Assembly (NCBI GenBank): GCA_014382645.1
Contig: JACNJI010000421.1
Coordinates: 1-5,774, forward strand
From: Verrucomicrobiota bacterium
GTDB lineage: Bacteria > Verrucomicrobiota > Verrucomicrobiia > Opitutales > Seribacteraceae
Length of the DNA: 5,774 bases
Direction: 5' to 3'
A program made the position numbers and the translations under genes. The notes under the pieces were generated by a model. It had not been told where the DNA came from and did no database searches. It worked only from the letters and a program-made list of their open reading frames with translations. How positions within the stretch are numbered: the stretch's first letter is position 1; each line of letters starts with the position of its first letter. Shown here in pieces: positions 1 through 5,774 of this stretch.

Positions 1-175
1 CACCGAATCTTCCGGTGAGGAGCAAACGATTCGCAAGGGGGTTGTAATCGTGGAGATTAATGGTCAGGTTGCTCGTGACGAAAAGGATGCCCGGATATAC
101 CTGCACCGAGGCCTAAATCGCTTCTATGTTTGGTTTAAGGGGAGATACAATTTTCTTCCCTATCGCATACCCTAA
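1..175 (+). CDS. C-terminal end of an unidentified protein, possibly PDZ-containing (5' truncated)
   Basis: The reading frame is open from base 2 and stops with TAA at 173-175, giving the last 57 residues of a protein that begins outside the window. The segment GVVIVEINGQVARDEKDA resembles the end of a PDZ domain as in HtrA-type proteases, where a 'GDVIxxINGxxV' strand is followed by a helix starting D/E-D-A/L. After it comes a basic and aromatic tail, RFYVWFKGRYNFLPYRIP. No catalytic residue lies in the visible part, so a protease cannot be claimed. The gene converges on metX-metW and the two stop codons overlap. The PDZ reading is an inference from one short pattern; another small beta-rich domain is possible. 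Confidence 0.55.
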   Translation, partial: TESSGEEQTIRKGVVIVEINGQVARDEKDARIYLHRGLNRFYVWFKGRYNFLPYRIP

Positions 176-2046
176 GTTCTTCCTACCTCATATATTGCCA
201 CTCCGGCAAGTAGGTTTGGGAGTACTCTACGATGGGTTTTCCAGTCTCCGCCTAGGCACACTCTCCTTCGGAGGACTAGGTTGCGGTCACGACAGAAATT
301 TTCGAAATCACGGATTGATACAGGGTTGACGGGGACCCGTTCGTGCCAAGCTTTGTCGTATACGTCGTTTATGATCCGACTACCGTTTAAGAAATAGTGG
401 AGGCGATTACGCCAATAACCGTGATTAACAAAACTTACCACCACTCGCTTGGCGACCTGTAGAGCTTTTTCAATGACTTCACATGGGTTGTTTAATTCTT
501 CCATGGTGCGGGAGAATACGATCCAGTCGAAAGAATCATCGGGAAAGCCTGCAAGAGTTTTGCGAACATCACCTTGATAGACCGGAGCAGCACGTGAGAC
601 ACAGCCAATGACTTTCTCAATATCAATGTCCACGCCTAAACCTCGTACTTGTTTGGTCTTGGCCAAGTGTTCCAGGAGAATTCCGCAACCGCACCCTAGG
701 TCAAGAACGCTTTCGCCTTGCCCAACCCATTCATCTATTACTCGAAAATCAGCTTCTTTTTTTGCTTCGGTACGAGTGATCGAATCGGGCCTAGAACTTT
801 GTCGATCAAGTTCTCTTTGGTCTGCTCCCTCCAGAAAAACTTGTACAAGACGATGGAATCGTTCGGATTTGAGCAAGAAGGAATCGTGACCGAAATCATG
901 ATCGATTTCAGCATAGGAAGCATCCTTACCCAAGCATTGGAGAGTTTCCACAATTTTACGATTTTGCTGGGGAGAGTATAGCCAGTCGGATGTAAAACCT
1001 ACAGCAAGAGTTCGGGCATTTATTCGACTGAGGGATTGTCCGAGTCCTCCCTCCTCCGCATGAAGATCGAATCGATCGAGAGCCTTGGTGAGATGCAGGT
1101 AGGTATTCGCGTCAAAGCGGTTTACGAAGGTCTTCCCCTGATGGCGTAGGTAGCTTTCAACCTCGAACTCAACCCCAAAGTGTGCCTCTACTGACTTCGT
1201 TGCGTTACCGTCTATTTGCTCGCGGCGAGATCTACCGAACTTTTGCTCCATGCCTTTGCCCGAAAGGTAAGTGATGTGAGCCATCATTCTGGCGATCGCG
1301 AGTCCGACCTCTGGACCCCCGTCGGACGGATAGTCTCCACCGTTCCATTCCGGATCGCCCTGGATGGCGGCTCGGCCAACGTCGTTAAAGGCGATGGTTT
1401 GGGCGTTGTGCCGTGTGGTTGCGGCGATCACTACGGTTCGTGCTACTAACTTTGGGCAGGACACTGCCCACTGCAACGCCTGCATCCCGCCCATACTGCC
1501 TCCTACGACGGCATAGAGCTTGTCGATGCCGAGATGTTTCACTAAACGCTTTTGGGCGAAAACCATATCGCCTATGGTTAACTCTGGAAATGAGATGCCG
1601 TAAGGTTTCCCCGTAGCTTCATTGAGCGAAGTTGGACCAGTGGAACCTTGGCATGCACCAAGGCAATTAGAGCAAATTACAAAGAATCGTTTTGTATCGA
1701 TGGCCTTGCCGGGACCTATCATTTGGTTCCACCAACCTGGTTTCGTGTCCCCTGGCGAATGAATCCCGGCACAATGATGGTCGCCCGTTAGGGCATGGCA
1801 TATAAGGATCGCATTTTCCTTGTTCGGAGCAAGCTCTCCATATGTTTCATAACGTAAATTGATGGATGCGATTTCCCCTCCTCTCTCAAATTGAAAGGGT
1901 GAGTCGTCACGAAATTCCTTTGGTTTTACAAGACCAACCTCGTCAACTCCGTTTAGGTAATCGGGATCTGTTTTGCTTCCGATCACTTTATGGGAAACTC
2001 CTTTGTTTTTCCTGCCTGTGCTTAACTTTATCTCAGCACAAGACAA
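172..2046 (-). CDS. metX-metW: Fused homoserine O-acyltransferase (MetX) - methionine biosynthesis protein MetW
   Basis: This 624-residue protein carries two usually separate methionine enzymes. Residues about 38-405 are a complete alpha/beta-hydrolase MetX, which transfers an acyl group (usually acetyl from acetyl-CoA) to homoserine in the cytoplasm. Visible landmarks are ICHALTGDHH (82-91), GACQGSTGPTS (130-140), the nucleophile elbow GGSMGGMQ with Ser184, Asp354 in GFTSDW and His387 in GHDSF, so the catalytic triad is intact. Residues about 432-624 match MetW, a class I methyltransferase-like fold: motif I VLDLGCGCG (447-455), GVDID (471-475), FPDDSFD (501-507) and SFVNHGYWRNRL (538-549). 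The longest frame uses TTG at 2044-2046, 8 bases after yebC. A GTG at 1984-1986 (residue 21) with AAAGGAG upstream is a good alternative giving 604 residues; no ATG precedes the conserved region. Acetyl versus succinyl specificity cannot be read here. MetX and MetW identity is secure; the exact start is not. Confidence 0.93.
   Translation of the reverse strand: MSCAEIKLSTGRKNKGVSHKVIGSKTDPDYLNGVDEVGLVKPKEFRDDSPFQFERGGEIASINLRYETYGELAPNKENAILICHALTGDHHCAGIHSPGDTKPGWWNQMIGPGKAIDTKRFFVICSNCLGACQGSTGPTSLNEATGKPYGISFPELTIGDMVFAQKRLVKHLGIDKLYAVVGGSMGGMQALQWAVSCPKLVARTVVIAATTRHNAQTIAFNDVGRAAIQGDPEWNGGDYPSDGGPEVGLAIARMMAHITYLSGKGMEQKFGRSRREQIDGNATKSVEAHFGVEFEVESYLRHQGKTFVNRFDANTYLHLTKALDRFDLHAEEGGLGQSLSRINARTLAVGFTSDWLYSPQQNRKIVETLQCLGKDASYAEIDHDFGHDSFLLKSERFHRLVQVFLEGADQRELDRQSSRPDSITRTEAKKEADFRVIDEWVGQGESVLDLGCGCGILLEHLAKTKQVRGLGVDIDIEKVIGCVSRAAPVYQGDVRKTLAGFPDDSFDWIVFSRTMEELNNPCEVIEKALQVAKRVVVSFVNHGYWRNRLHYFLNGSRIINDVYDKAWHERVPVNPVSIRDFENFCRDRNLVLRRRVCLGGDWKTHRRVLPNLLAGVAIYEVGRT
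1998..2004 (-). promoter_or_regulatory. Candidate ribosome binding site for the GTG start of metX-metW
   Basis: The minus strand reads AAAGGAG here, 11 bases upstream of an in-frame GTG (1984-1986). This is the best Shine-Dalgarno match near the 5' end of metX-metW, though the spacing is long. Starting there would leave 16 residues before the conserved VGLVKP segment, as is common for MetX. It competes with the TTG start at 2044-2046. Confidence 0.4.
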
Positions 2047-2054
2047 TGAGTTCT

Positions 2055-2813
2055 TTATCCTTGTGCTGCGTGGGTCTCAATCAAAGCTTCATCTATGTCA
2101 TAATTGCTGTGAACAGCCTTAACGTCTTCCAACTCGTCGAGGTTGTCAATTAGGCGCAATACTTGACGAGCTACGTTTTCGTCCGAGACGGCGATAAGGT
2201 TTTCCGGGAGATAGACGAGCTCTGCGGAATCGGTCTCAATTTGTGCAGCATTCAGTGCTTGTGTCAATTTATCGAATGCTCTCACTTCGGAAAGAACTTC
2301 GAAATGCTCCTCTTCGGCAACAACGTCATTCGCATCGTTTTCAAGAGCTAGTTCTGTGAGCGTATCTTCATCGACTTTGTCTTTGGCAATTAGGAATTGG
2401 CCTTTGCGCTTAAAGTTGTATGAGAGAGCACCTGTGCCCGCGAGGTTCCCTCCCCCTTTCCCTAGCGTACTCCTGACTTCAGATGCGGACCTGTTTTTAT
2501 TGTCTGTCGTAACTTCTATTATTAAGCCAACTCCTCCAGGAGCGTAGCCTTCGTAAAGCAGTTCTTCGATTATTGTGCCTTCAAGTTCGCCCGTACCCTT
2601 CTTGATCGCTCGCTCCACATTTTCTGCCGGCATGTTGGCTTGCTTGGCCTTTAGAATTAAAGTACGCAGGCGTGGGTTGCATTCAGCGTCCCCTCCGCCA
2701 TCACGTGCAGTTAGCATAAGTTCTTTACTGATAACGCTGAAAATCTTACCACGTTTGGCGTCTACAGTAGCCTTGTGCCTTTTGGTTGTAGCCCATTTGC
2801 TGTGCCCGGACAT
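2055..2813 (-). CDS. yebC: YebC/PmpR (TACO1) family protein
   Basis: The 252-residue protein is a full-length YebC. It opens with the family signature MSGHSKWAT, followed by DAKRGKIFSVISKEL (18-32), NPRLRTLILKAKQANMP (46-62), the charged stretch ERAIKKGTGELEG (67-79) and EGYAPGGVGLIIEVTTDNKN (88-107). The order fits a helical N-terminal domain (about 1-77) followed by the two mixed alpha/beta domains. Long annotated as a DNA-binding transcriptional regulator, the family (bacterial YebC and mitochondrial TACO1) is now linked to ribosomes that stall at proline-rich stretches. Which role applies here cannot be told from sequence. The ATG at 2811-2813 has AAGGG nine bases upstream. The gene lies 60 bases downstream of yidC and 8 bases upstream of metX-metW. 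Its usual neighbour elsewhere, ruvC, is not in the window. Confidence 0.95.
   Translation of the reverse strand: MSGHSKWATTKRHKATVDAKRGKIFSVISKELMLTARDGGGDAECNPRLRTLILKAKQANMPAENVERAIKKGTGELEGTIIEELLYEGYAPGGVGLIIEVTTDNKNRSASEVRSTLGKGGGNLAGTGALSYNFKRKGQFLIAKDKVDEDTLTELALENDANDVVAEEEHFEVLSEVRAFDKLTQALNAAQIETDSAELVYLPENLIAVSDENVARQVLRLIDNLDELEDVKAVHSNYDIDEALIETHAAQG
2058..2062 (-). promoter_or_regulatory. Candidate ribosome binding site for the TTG start of metX-metW
   Basis: The minus strand reads AAGGA inside the last codons of yebC, directly before its TAA stop and 11 bases ahead of the TTG at 2044-2046. Its position would couple translation of metX-metW to that of yebC. It is a weaker match than the downstream AAAGGAG site. 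Confidence 0.35.
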
Positions 2814-2822
2814 TTCTTTTTT

Positions 2823-2827
2823 CCCTT
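2823..2827 (-). promoter_or_regulatory. Ribosome binding site of yebC
   Basis: The minus strand reads AAGGG here, nine bases before the ATG of yebC, followed by an A-rich spacer. It is the clearest correctly spaced Shine-Dalgarno sequence in the gene cluster and supports the chosen yebC start. Confidence 0.6.
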
Positions 2828-2855
2828 AGTTAATTTCAGTCTCGTGGTTTTTACG

Positions 2856-2871
2856 ATGAAGCGGTCTTCAT
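2856..2871 (-). other. Small perfect hairpin between yidC and yebC
   Basis: The RNA strand can fold a six-pair stem, ATGAAG/CTTCAT, around a four-base loop ACCG, three bases after the yidC stop. No run of U follows (the next bases are CGTAAAAACC), so it does not look like an intrinsic terminator. It could protect the yidC 3' end or mark a processing site, or be chance, since six pairs is short. Confidence 0.3.
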
Positions 2872-2873
2872 AC

Positions 2874-4970
2874 TTATGATTTGTTGGCAAGTTTCTTCAA
2901 GAGAAATTCGTAGGCAGCCTCCAGCCGTTCTTTTTTCTGCATGGCCTCATCCTGCCGCTTGGCCCCAAGGTTACGCACTTTGTCGGGATGATATTTTTCC
3001 ATGAGCCTCCGATAAATTTCATCGATTTGTTTTTTGTTTAGCTTCCCGCGCAACTTTAAACCGAGAACTTGGCGATGTTGCCTTTCCTCTTCCTCGATGA
3101 AATCGGCATCAGGTTTTTTCTGACCGTCCTTTGCTTCATCTTTCGCTAAAATACTTCTTTCGGTTTCGATTTCTTTCGGAGATTTTCCCTTCTTCGTAAT
3201 GAGTGTCTGAATGATGCTCATTGTATTCTGCACTGTCCAATACAGTACCAGTGCAGAAGAAAAGAAATACAAAAACACGAGGAACATGAACGGCATCATT
3301 CGCATCATCTTCGCGTTGATACGCTGAGAATCACTGGCATCAGGACCAAGTTGCATTGGTGTAAGCTTCATCTGAAACCACTGTGTGGCCAACATTACAA
3401 AGGGCAGAGCATTTATCGAAAATCCCGCAATGTCTGCGACATTGTCTTGCTCGGAAAGATCACTTACCCATAGAAAGCTTTGCCCGTACAGTTCGGCAGC
3501 CGAACGAAGCATATAAAACATTCCCAAGAAAATAGGCATCTGAACTAGGATAGGCCAGCAACCCGCAAATGGGTTGACCCCTTGTTCCTTGTAAAACTTC
3601 ATCATTTCCTGATTCATTTTCTGTGAATCTTTTTTGTGTTTTTCACGGAGTTTCGCCATTGGTTCCTGCAACGCCTGCATTCTTTTCTGGGATCGTGTGG
3701 CTTTTGCGGTAAGGGGCCACAGCACCAATTTAAGGAGGATGGTCAGGAAGATAATCGCTAGGCCGAAGTTGCCTAGAATATCGTGCAACTTGTTTAGAAG
3801 CGAATTCATCGGCCCAGAAACCCACTCGAATGGGTTAAACTGCATAACCTTGTCCTGTTCCATTCCCAGTGAGGAGAGTATCATATAATCTTTTGGCCCT
3901 GCATAGTAGAAGCACTCGACGCTTCTGCTTTCTCCGGGAGGAATCTCTCCGAAAGGAATTGAGATGGATCCCGTTACTCCTTGTTCCCTATTGCTGGCGT
4001 TGCCGTCAGTACTACGCTCAATTGGCATTCCTCGAACAACAGCATCCTTTTCTTCCTTAGGCCGAAGAATGCTAACGAAAAACTGATTGTTCACTGAAGC
4101 CCATTTGGCTTCTGATAATTTTTTCCCCTCGTGAAGCCGGTCGTAGTCATCCATTTCGTTAACCTGAAAAAACTCTTCAGTTTCCCCGTCAATGCGACCA
4201 CTGCATTTAGCACACCCCCAGCCCGCCTCTTGAGGGTTTCCAGAATTGAAGTAGCCGACATGCATGTAAGACGCGGCTTGGTCGATGAAATTAAATTTTC
4301 GGGGTATAGGGAATGCCGAACCTATGCCGAACCTAATCCTATCGAGCTTTAGGCTCGAGTCACCTCTGTTAATCACGGTTGTTCTATGCCTAATCACATA
4401 GGTTTCGTTTGCTTCCCGGAAATATTCGCGACGAATCTCAACGTTGCCCGTGCGATTTAGGAAAGTCACCTTGGAATTCAAGTCTCCACTGGCGATTTCG
4501 TAAGCTCTCGAATCGTAGCCTGGTAATGGGTTGTCCAGAGGGTCGCCGTCATGGTTTTCGAACGACATGCTAAATGCATTACCTTCAATGCCTTTGCCAT
4601 TATCATTCGTAGAGAATATCATGTCATAGCTTTTTTTGAGGCGTTCTGCCTCTTCCAGATGTACCGCACTGATGGCTCCGCCCAGAGTAGTGAATTCAAA
4701 AGAAGAGCTATCGCCGACAAGTCCCTCATATGTTTTAACCTCTTGAGGAATCTTCGCAGAAAGAGGTGATGCGTTGGCATCCGATCGCATTCCGCCGTCC
4801 GCGACATCAATTATGTTGGGTGCTGTATAATTACCATCGCTCTGATCTTGGCGTGAGCTCGTATCATGCCGCTGGTTTTCTTCCGCGTTTTCCTGCTGTA
4901 CTTTTGCCTGCTCCATATAAAGGTAAGCAGCGGATAGGATTAGGCTGAAGCCAATGAGGTAGTTTTTCAT
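2874..4970 (-). CDS. yidC: Membrane protein insertase YidC with a C-terminal J-domain
   Basis: This 698-residue protein inserts and folds inner-membrane proteins, alone or with SecYEG. Residues 1-19 are the N-terminal membrane anchor. About 22-395 form the periplasmic P1 domain, which contains an unusual CAKC pair (Cys253, Cys256). The conserved insertase core follows: a membrane segment at about 397-420 ending LVLWPLT, a cytoplasmic helical hairpin (about 422-465) ending EQGVNPFAGCWP, then segments at about 471-490, 517-533 and 556-590 with SSALVLYWTVQN. Lys414 sits where E. coli has the groove arginine Arg366, a conservative change. Residues 591-631 are a charged linker, and about 632-696 match a J-domain: VLGL, a basic helix with YRRLMEKYHPDK (HPD 661-663) and a third helix ending AAYEFLLKK. 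E. coli YidC has 548 residues and no such domain. The ATG overlaps the rnpA stop as ATGA, with no separate ribosome binding site, which suggests translational coupling. Insertase identity is secure; DnaK recruitment is inference. Confidence 0.95.
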   Translation of the reverse strand: MKNYLIGFSLILSAAYLYMEQAKVQQENAEENQRHDTSSRQDQSDGNYTAPNIIDVADGGMRSDANASPLSAKIPQEVKTYEGLVGDSSSFEFTTLGGAISAVHLEEAERLKKSYDMIFSTNDNGKGIEGNAFSMSFENHDGDPLDNPLPGYDSRAYEIASGDLNSKVTFLNRTGNVEIRREYFREANETYVIRHRTTVINRGDSSLKLDRIRFGIGSAFPIPRKFNFIDQAASYMHVGYFNSGNPQEAGWGCAKCSGRIDGETEEFFQVNEMDDYDRLHEGKKLSEAKWASVNNQFFVSILRPKEEKDAVVRGMPIERSTDGNASNREQGVTGSISIPFGEIPPGESRSVECFYYAGPKDYMILSSLGMEQDKVMQFNPFEWVSGPMNSLLNKLHDILGNFGLAIIFLTILLKLVLWPLTAKATRSQKRMQALQEPMAKLREKHKKDSQKMNQEMMKFYKEQGVNPFAGCWPILVQMPIFLGMFYMLRSAAELYGQSFLWVSDLSEQDNVADIAGFSINALPFVMLATQWFQMKLTPMQLGPDASDSQRINAKMMRMMPFMFLVFLYFFSSALVLYWTVQNTMSIIQTLITKKGKSPKEIETERSILAKDEAKDGQKKPDADFIEEEERQHRQVLGLKLRGKLNKKQIDEIYRRLMEKYHPDKVRNLGAKRQDEAMQKKERLEAAYEFLLKKLANKS
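2883..3077 (-). other. J-domain coding segment fused in frame to yidC
   Basis: This is the part of yidC for residues about 632-696. Helix I carries VLGL, helix II IDEIYRRLMEKY is basic as expected for the DnaK-contacting face, and the HPD tripeptide is encoded at 2982-2990. Helix III is longer than in classical DnaJ, and the spacing DK-x3-LG before it recalls the C-terminal J-domain of the membrane co-chaperone DjlA. No zinc-finger or substrate-binding DnaJ regions accompany it. The segment is continuous with the insertase frame, so no frameshift is needed to explain the fusion. Confidence 0.85.
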
Positions 4971-5324
4971 CTGTCGGTTTTAAAGCGTTTGCATGTCTGT
5001 AGAAAATCCGACTCAAGCATCGAATAGGGTTGCGAAAAAAAAGTTGAGTGCGGAATTACTACCAAATCGCTTCTCTCGGGCAAAATTTCTTTATGATTCC
5101 TGAACAACTCTCTAAAGACTCTTTTAGCTCGGTTGCGCTTGACGGCGTTTCCTAGCCGTCTTGTTACAATTATTCCGATCCTTCTTTCAGCCGTTGGTCT
5201 TTCGTCGTCAATAAGAAGTTGCGCCAAGAAATGATTCGTGCGTACACGCTTGCCTTTCTGTTTAACGGTTTGGAATTCTTCACGCTTTCTTATGCGGCTT
5301 TTAGACTTGAAGCCAAAACCGCAA
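4967..5324 (-). CDS. rnpA: Ribonuclease P protein component RnpA (5' end uncertain, possible one-base frameshift)
   Basis: RnpA is the protein subunit of RNase P, which cuts the 5' leader from precursor tRNA. The body is clear: RRIGIIVTRRLGNAVKRNRAKRVFREL contains the family's RNR signature, followed by DLVVIPH. The only in-frame ATG, GTG or TTG is the TTG at 5225-5227, which would give 86 residues and lose the N-terminus. Yet the same frame upstream encodes RIRKREEFQTVKQKGKRVR, a typical RnpA beginning, back to a stop at 5396-5398 without any ATG, GTG, TTG or CTG. If the TTTT run at 5315-5318 (minus strand) were TTT, a TTG at 5322-5324 would start MRFGFKSKSRIRKREEF and yield about 118 residues, the normal family length. 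The coordinates given follow that reading. Rare in-frame starts (ATT 5348-5350, ATA 5291-5293) are the alternative. The stop overlaps the yidC start, and yidD is absent between them. Confidence 0.85.
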
Positions 5325-5358
5325 CCGTTGACTGATTTTTGCCTTAAAATAGCAACAT

Positions 5359-5514
5359 CTAGCGGAAGCGACGTGCCACAGAAGCAGTTAAACGCTTACG
5401 CCCTTTACGCCGCCGATTCCTTAGGATATTTCGGCCCGCGCTCGTACTGTTGCGTTTGCGAAACCCGCACTTACGAGCTCTGCGCACTTTAGACGGATTA
5501 TATGTCGGTTTCAT
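5359..5514 (-). CDS. rpmH: 50S ribosomal protein L34
   Basis: The frame encodes 51 residues beginning [20 protein letters not shown] and ending in the family hallmark GRKRLTAS followed by VARRFR. L34 is a small, very basic protein of the large ribosomal subunit, usually 44-50 residues, so this is full length with a slightly long C-terminus. The start ATG is at 5512-5514 and the stop TAG at 5359-5361. No Shine-Dalgarno sequence is visible in the short leader. It is the first gene of the rpmH-rnpA-yidC arrangement conserved across bacteria, and a sigma70-like promoter lies just upstream. Residue pattern and gene order agree, so the call is secure. Confidence 0.96.
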   Translation of the reverse strand: MKPTYNPSKVRRARKCGFRKRNSTSAGRNILRNRRRKGRKRLTASVARRFR

Positions 5515-5542
5515 TGGTCGTAGGATTTATTGAAAACGATCC

Positions 5543-5570
5543 ATCAAAGCTTGTTTCTGCATAAAGTCAA
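5543..5570 (-). promoter_or_regulatory. Sigma70-like promoter for rpmH and probably the whole minus-strand cluster
   Basis: The minus strand has a -35 box TTGACT (5565-5570; five of six matches to TTGACA) and a -10 box TTTGAT (5543-5548; four of six to TATAAT), separated by 16 bases. Transcription would start near 5536, leaving a leader of about 20 bases before the rpmH ATG. No comparable promoter was seen ahead of the other minus-strand genes, so it may drive all five. Confidence 0.55.
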
Positions 5571-5671
5571 ATCTTCGCTATGCAAAAAACTCGCTTGCCC
5601 CAAGTTGGAAAAGGGCGCGAGATGCTCAAAAAGCGATTCAATAACATTAAAAACCTCACAAACTTCCTCTT

Positions 5672-5774
5672 ATGAAAGAAAACTCACCCTCCGACAAAAC
5701 TCATGCTTGGGGACGCAGGTCTTTTCTCGCCGCTGCGGCTTCTAGCTTGGGAACTGCAGTTTGTATGGCAAGAG
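5672..5774 (+). CDS. N-terminus of a Tat-exported protein (3' truncated)
   Basis: The frame opens at ATG 5672-5674 and stays open for 34 codons to the window edge. The peptide begins MKENSPSDKTHAWGRRSFLA and continues AAASSLGTAV. A polar stretch, the twin-arginine motif GRRSFLA and an alanine-rich hydrophobic core form a typical Tat signal peptide, so the mature protein is probably exported folded, often with a bound cofactor. No lipoprotein cysteine in proper context is seen (Cys31 is preceded by TAV). The enzyme itself lies outside the window, so its function is unknown. It is divergent from rpmH. No clear Shine-Dalgarno sequence or promoter was found for it in the 157-base intergenic region. 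Confidence 0.7.
   Translation, partial: MKENSPSDKTHAWGRRSFLAAAASSLGTAVCMAR

Noticed and set aside
182..214. Bulged stem-loop (CCTAC/GTAGG outside, TTGCC/GGCAA inside) just after the left-hand plus-strand gene, as a terminator
   Set aside because: It has an eight-base bulge, only three T's follow, and the bases are explained as the coding end of the MetW domain.
251..280. Inverted repeat CCTAG...CTAGG with an inner CTCC/GGAG stem
   Set aside because: It lies wholly within conserved metW coding sequence, has no T-run and has short interrupted stems; chance is sufficient.
608..981. Plus-strand open frames of about 90 codons opposite metX-metW
   Set aside because: They are antisense to a well-conserved coding region, overlap each other and show no recognisable domain or ribosome binding site.
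4619..4810. A 63-codon minus-strand frame inside yidC
   Set aside because: It is an alternative-frame shadow of the YidC periplasmic domain with no family resemblance.
5238..5492. Plus-strand open frame of 84 codons opposite rpmH and rnpA
   Set aside because: It is antisense to L34 and the RnpA N-terminus, both clearly recognisable on the other strand.
5515..5671. Replication origin with DnaA boxes next to rpmH
   Set aside because: No TTATNCACA-like sites or AT-rich repeat array are visible in this stretch.
5595..5671. Plus-strand promoter for the Tat-leader gene
   Set aside because: TTGCCC and TTGGAA could serve as -35 boxes, but no acceptable -10 box lies 16-18 bases downstream of either.

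Overview
The window is a compact piece of bacterial chromosome. Five minus-strand genes run from right to left: rpmH (ribosomal protein L34), rnpA (RNase P protein), yidC (membrane insertase), yebC (YebC/TACO1 family) and a metX-metW fusion. Two plus-strand genes are cut by the window edges: the 3' end of a possible PDZ-type protein at the left and the start of a Tat-exported protein at the right. The large periplasmic domain of YidC indicates a Gram-negative envelope. The rpmH-rnpA-yidC order, the protein sequences and the Tat leader fit Verrucomicrobiota, perhaps an Opitutia/Puniceicoccales relative. That placement rests on general resemblance only and was not tested by a search.

Region by region: positions 1-175 hold the tail of a plus-strand gene whose stop codon overlaps the antiparallel stop of the met gene. 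Positions 172-2046 encode a 624-residue protein joining a complete MetX homoserine acyltransferase to a complete MetW methyltransferase-like domain. Positions 2055-2813 are yebC. Positions 2874-4970 are yidC, extended at the C-terminus by a charged linker and a DnaJ-type J-domain with an intact HPD motif. Positions 4967 to about 5324 are rnpA, whose conserved N-terminus lies upstream of the only ordinary in-frame start codon; a one-base discrepancy or a rare start codon is implied. Positions 5359-5514 are rpmH, preceded by a good sigma70-like promoter at 5543-5570. Positions 5515-5671 are the divergent intergenic region. There is no gene-free stretch over 300 bases, and I saw no tRNA, rRNA, CRISPR array, insertion sequence or DnaA-box cluster.

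The five minus-strand genes look like one transcription unit, with gaps or overlaps of -4 to about 60 bases. Its theme is making and placing proteins: ribosome assembly (L34), tRNA 5' maturation (RnpA), membrane insertion (YidC) and relief of ribosome stalling (YebC), followed by the acyl-homoserine step of methionine synthesis. The most unusual item is the YidC-J-domain fusion, which suggests Hsp70 (DnaK) recruitment directly at the insertase. The MetX-MetW fusion and the rnpA start problem come next.
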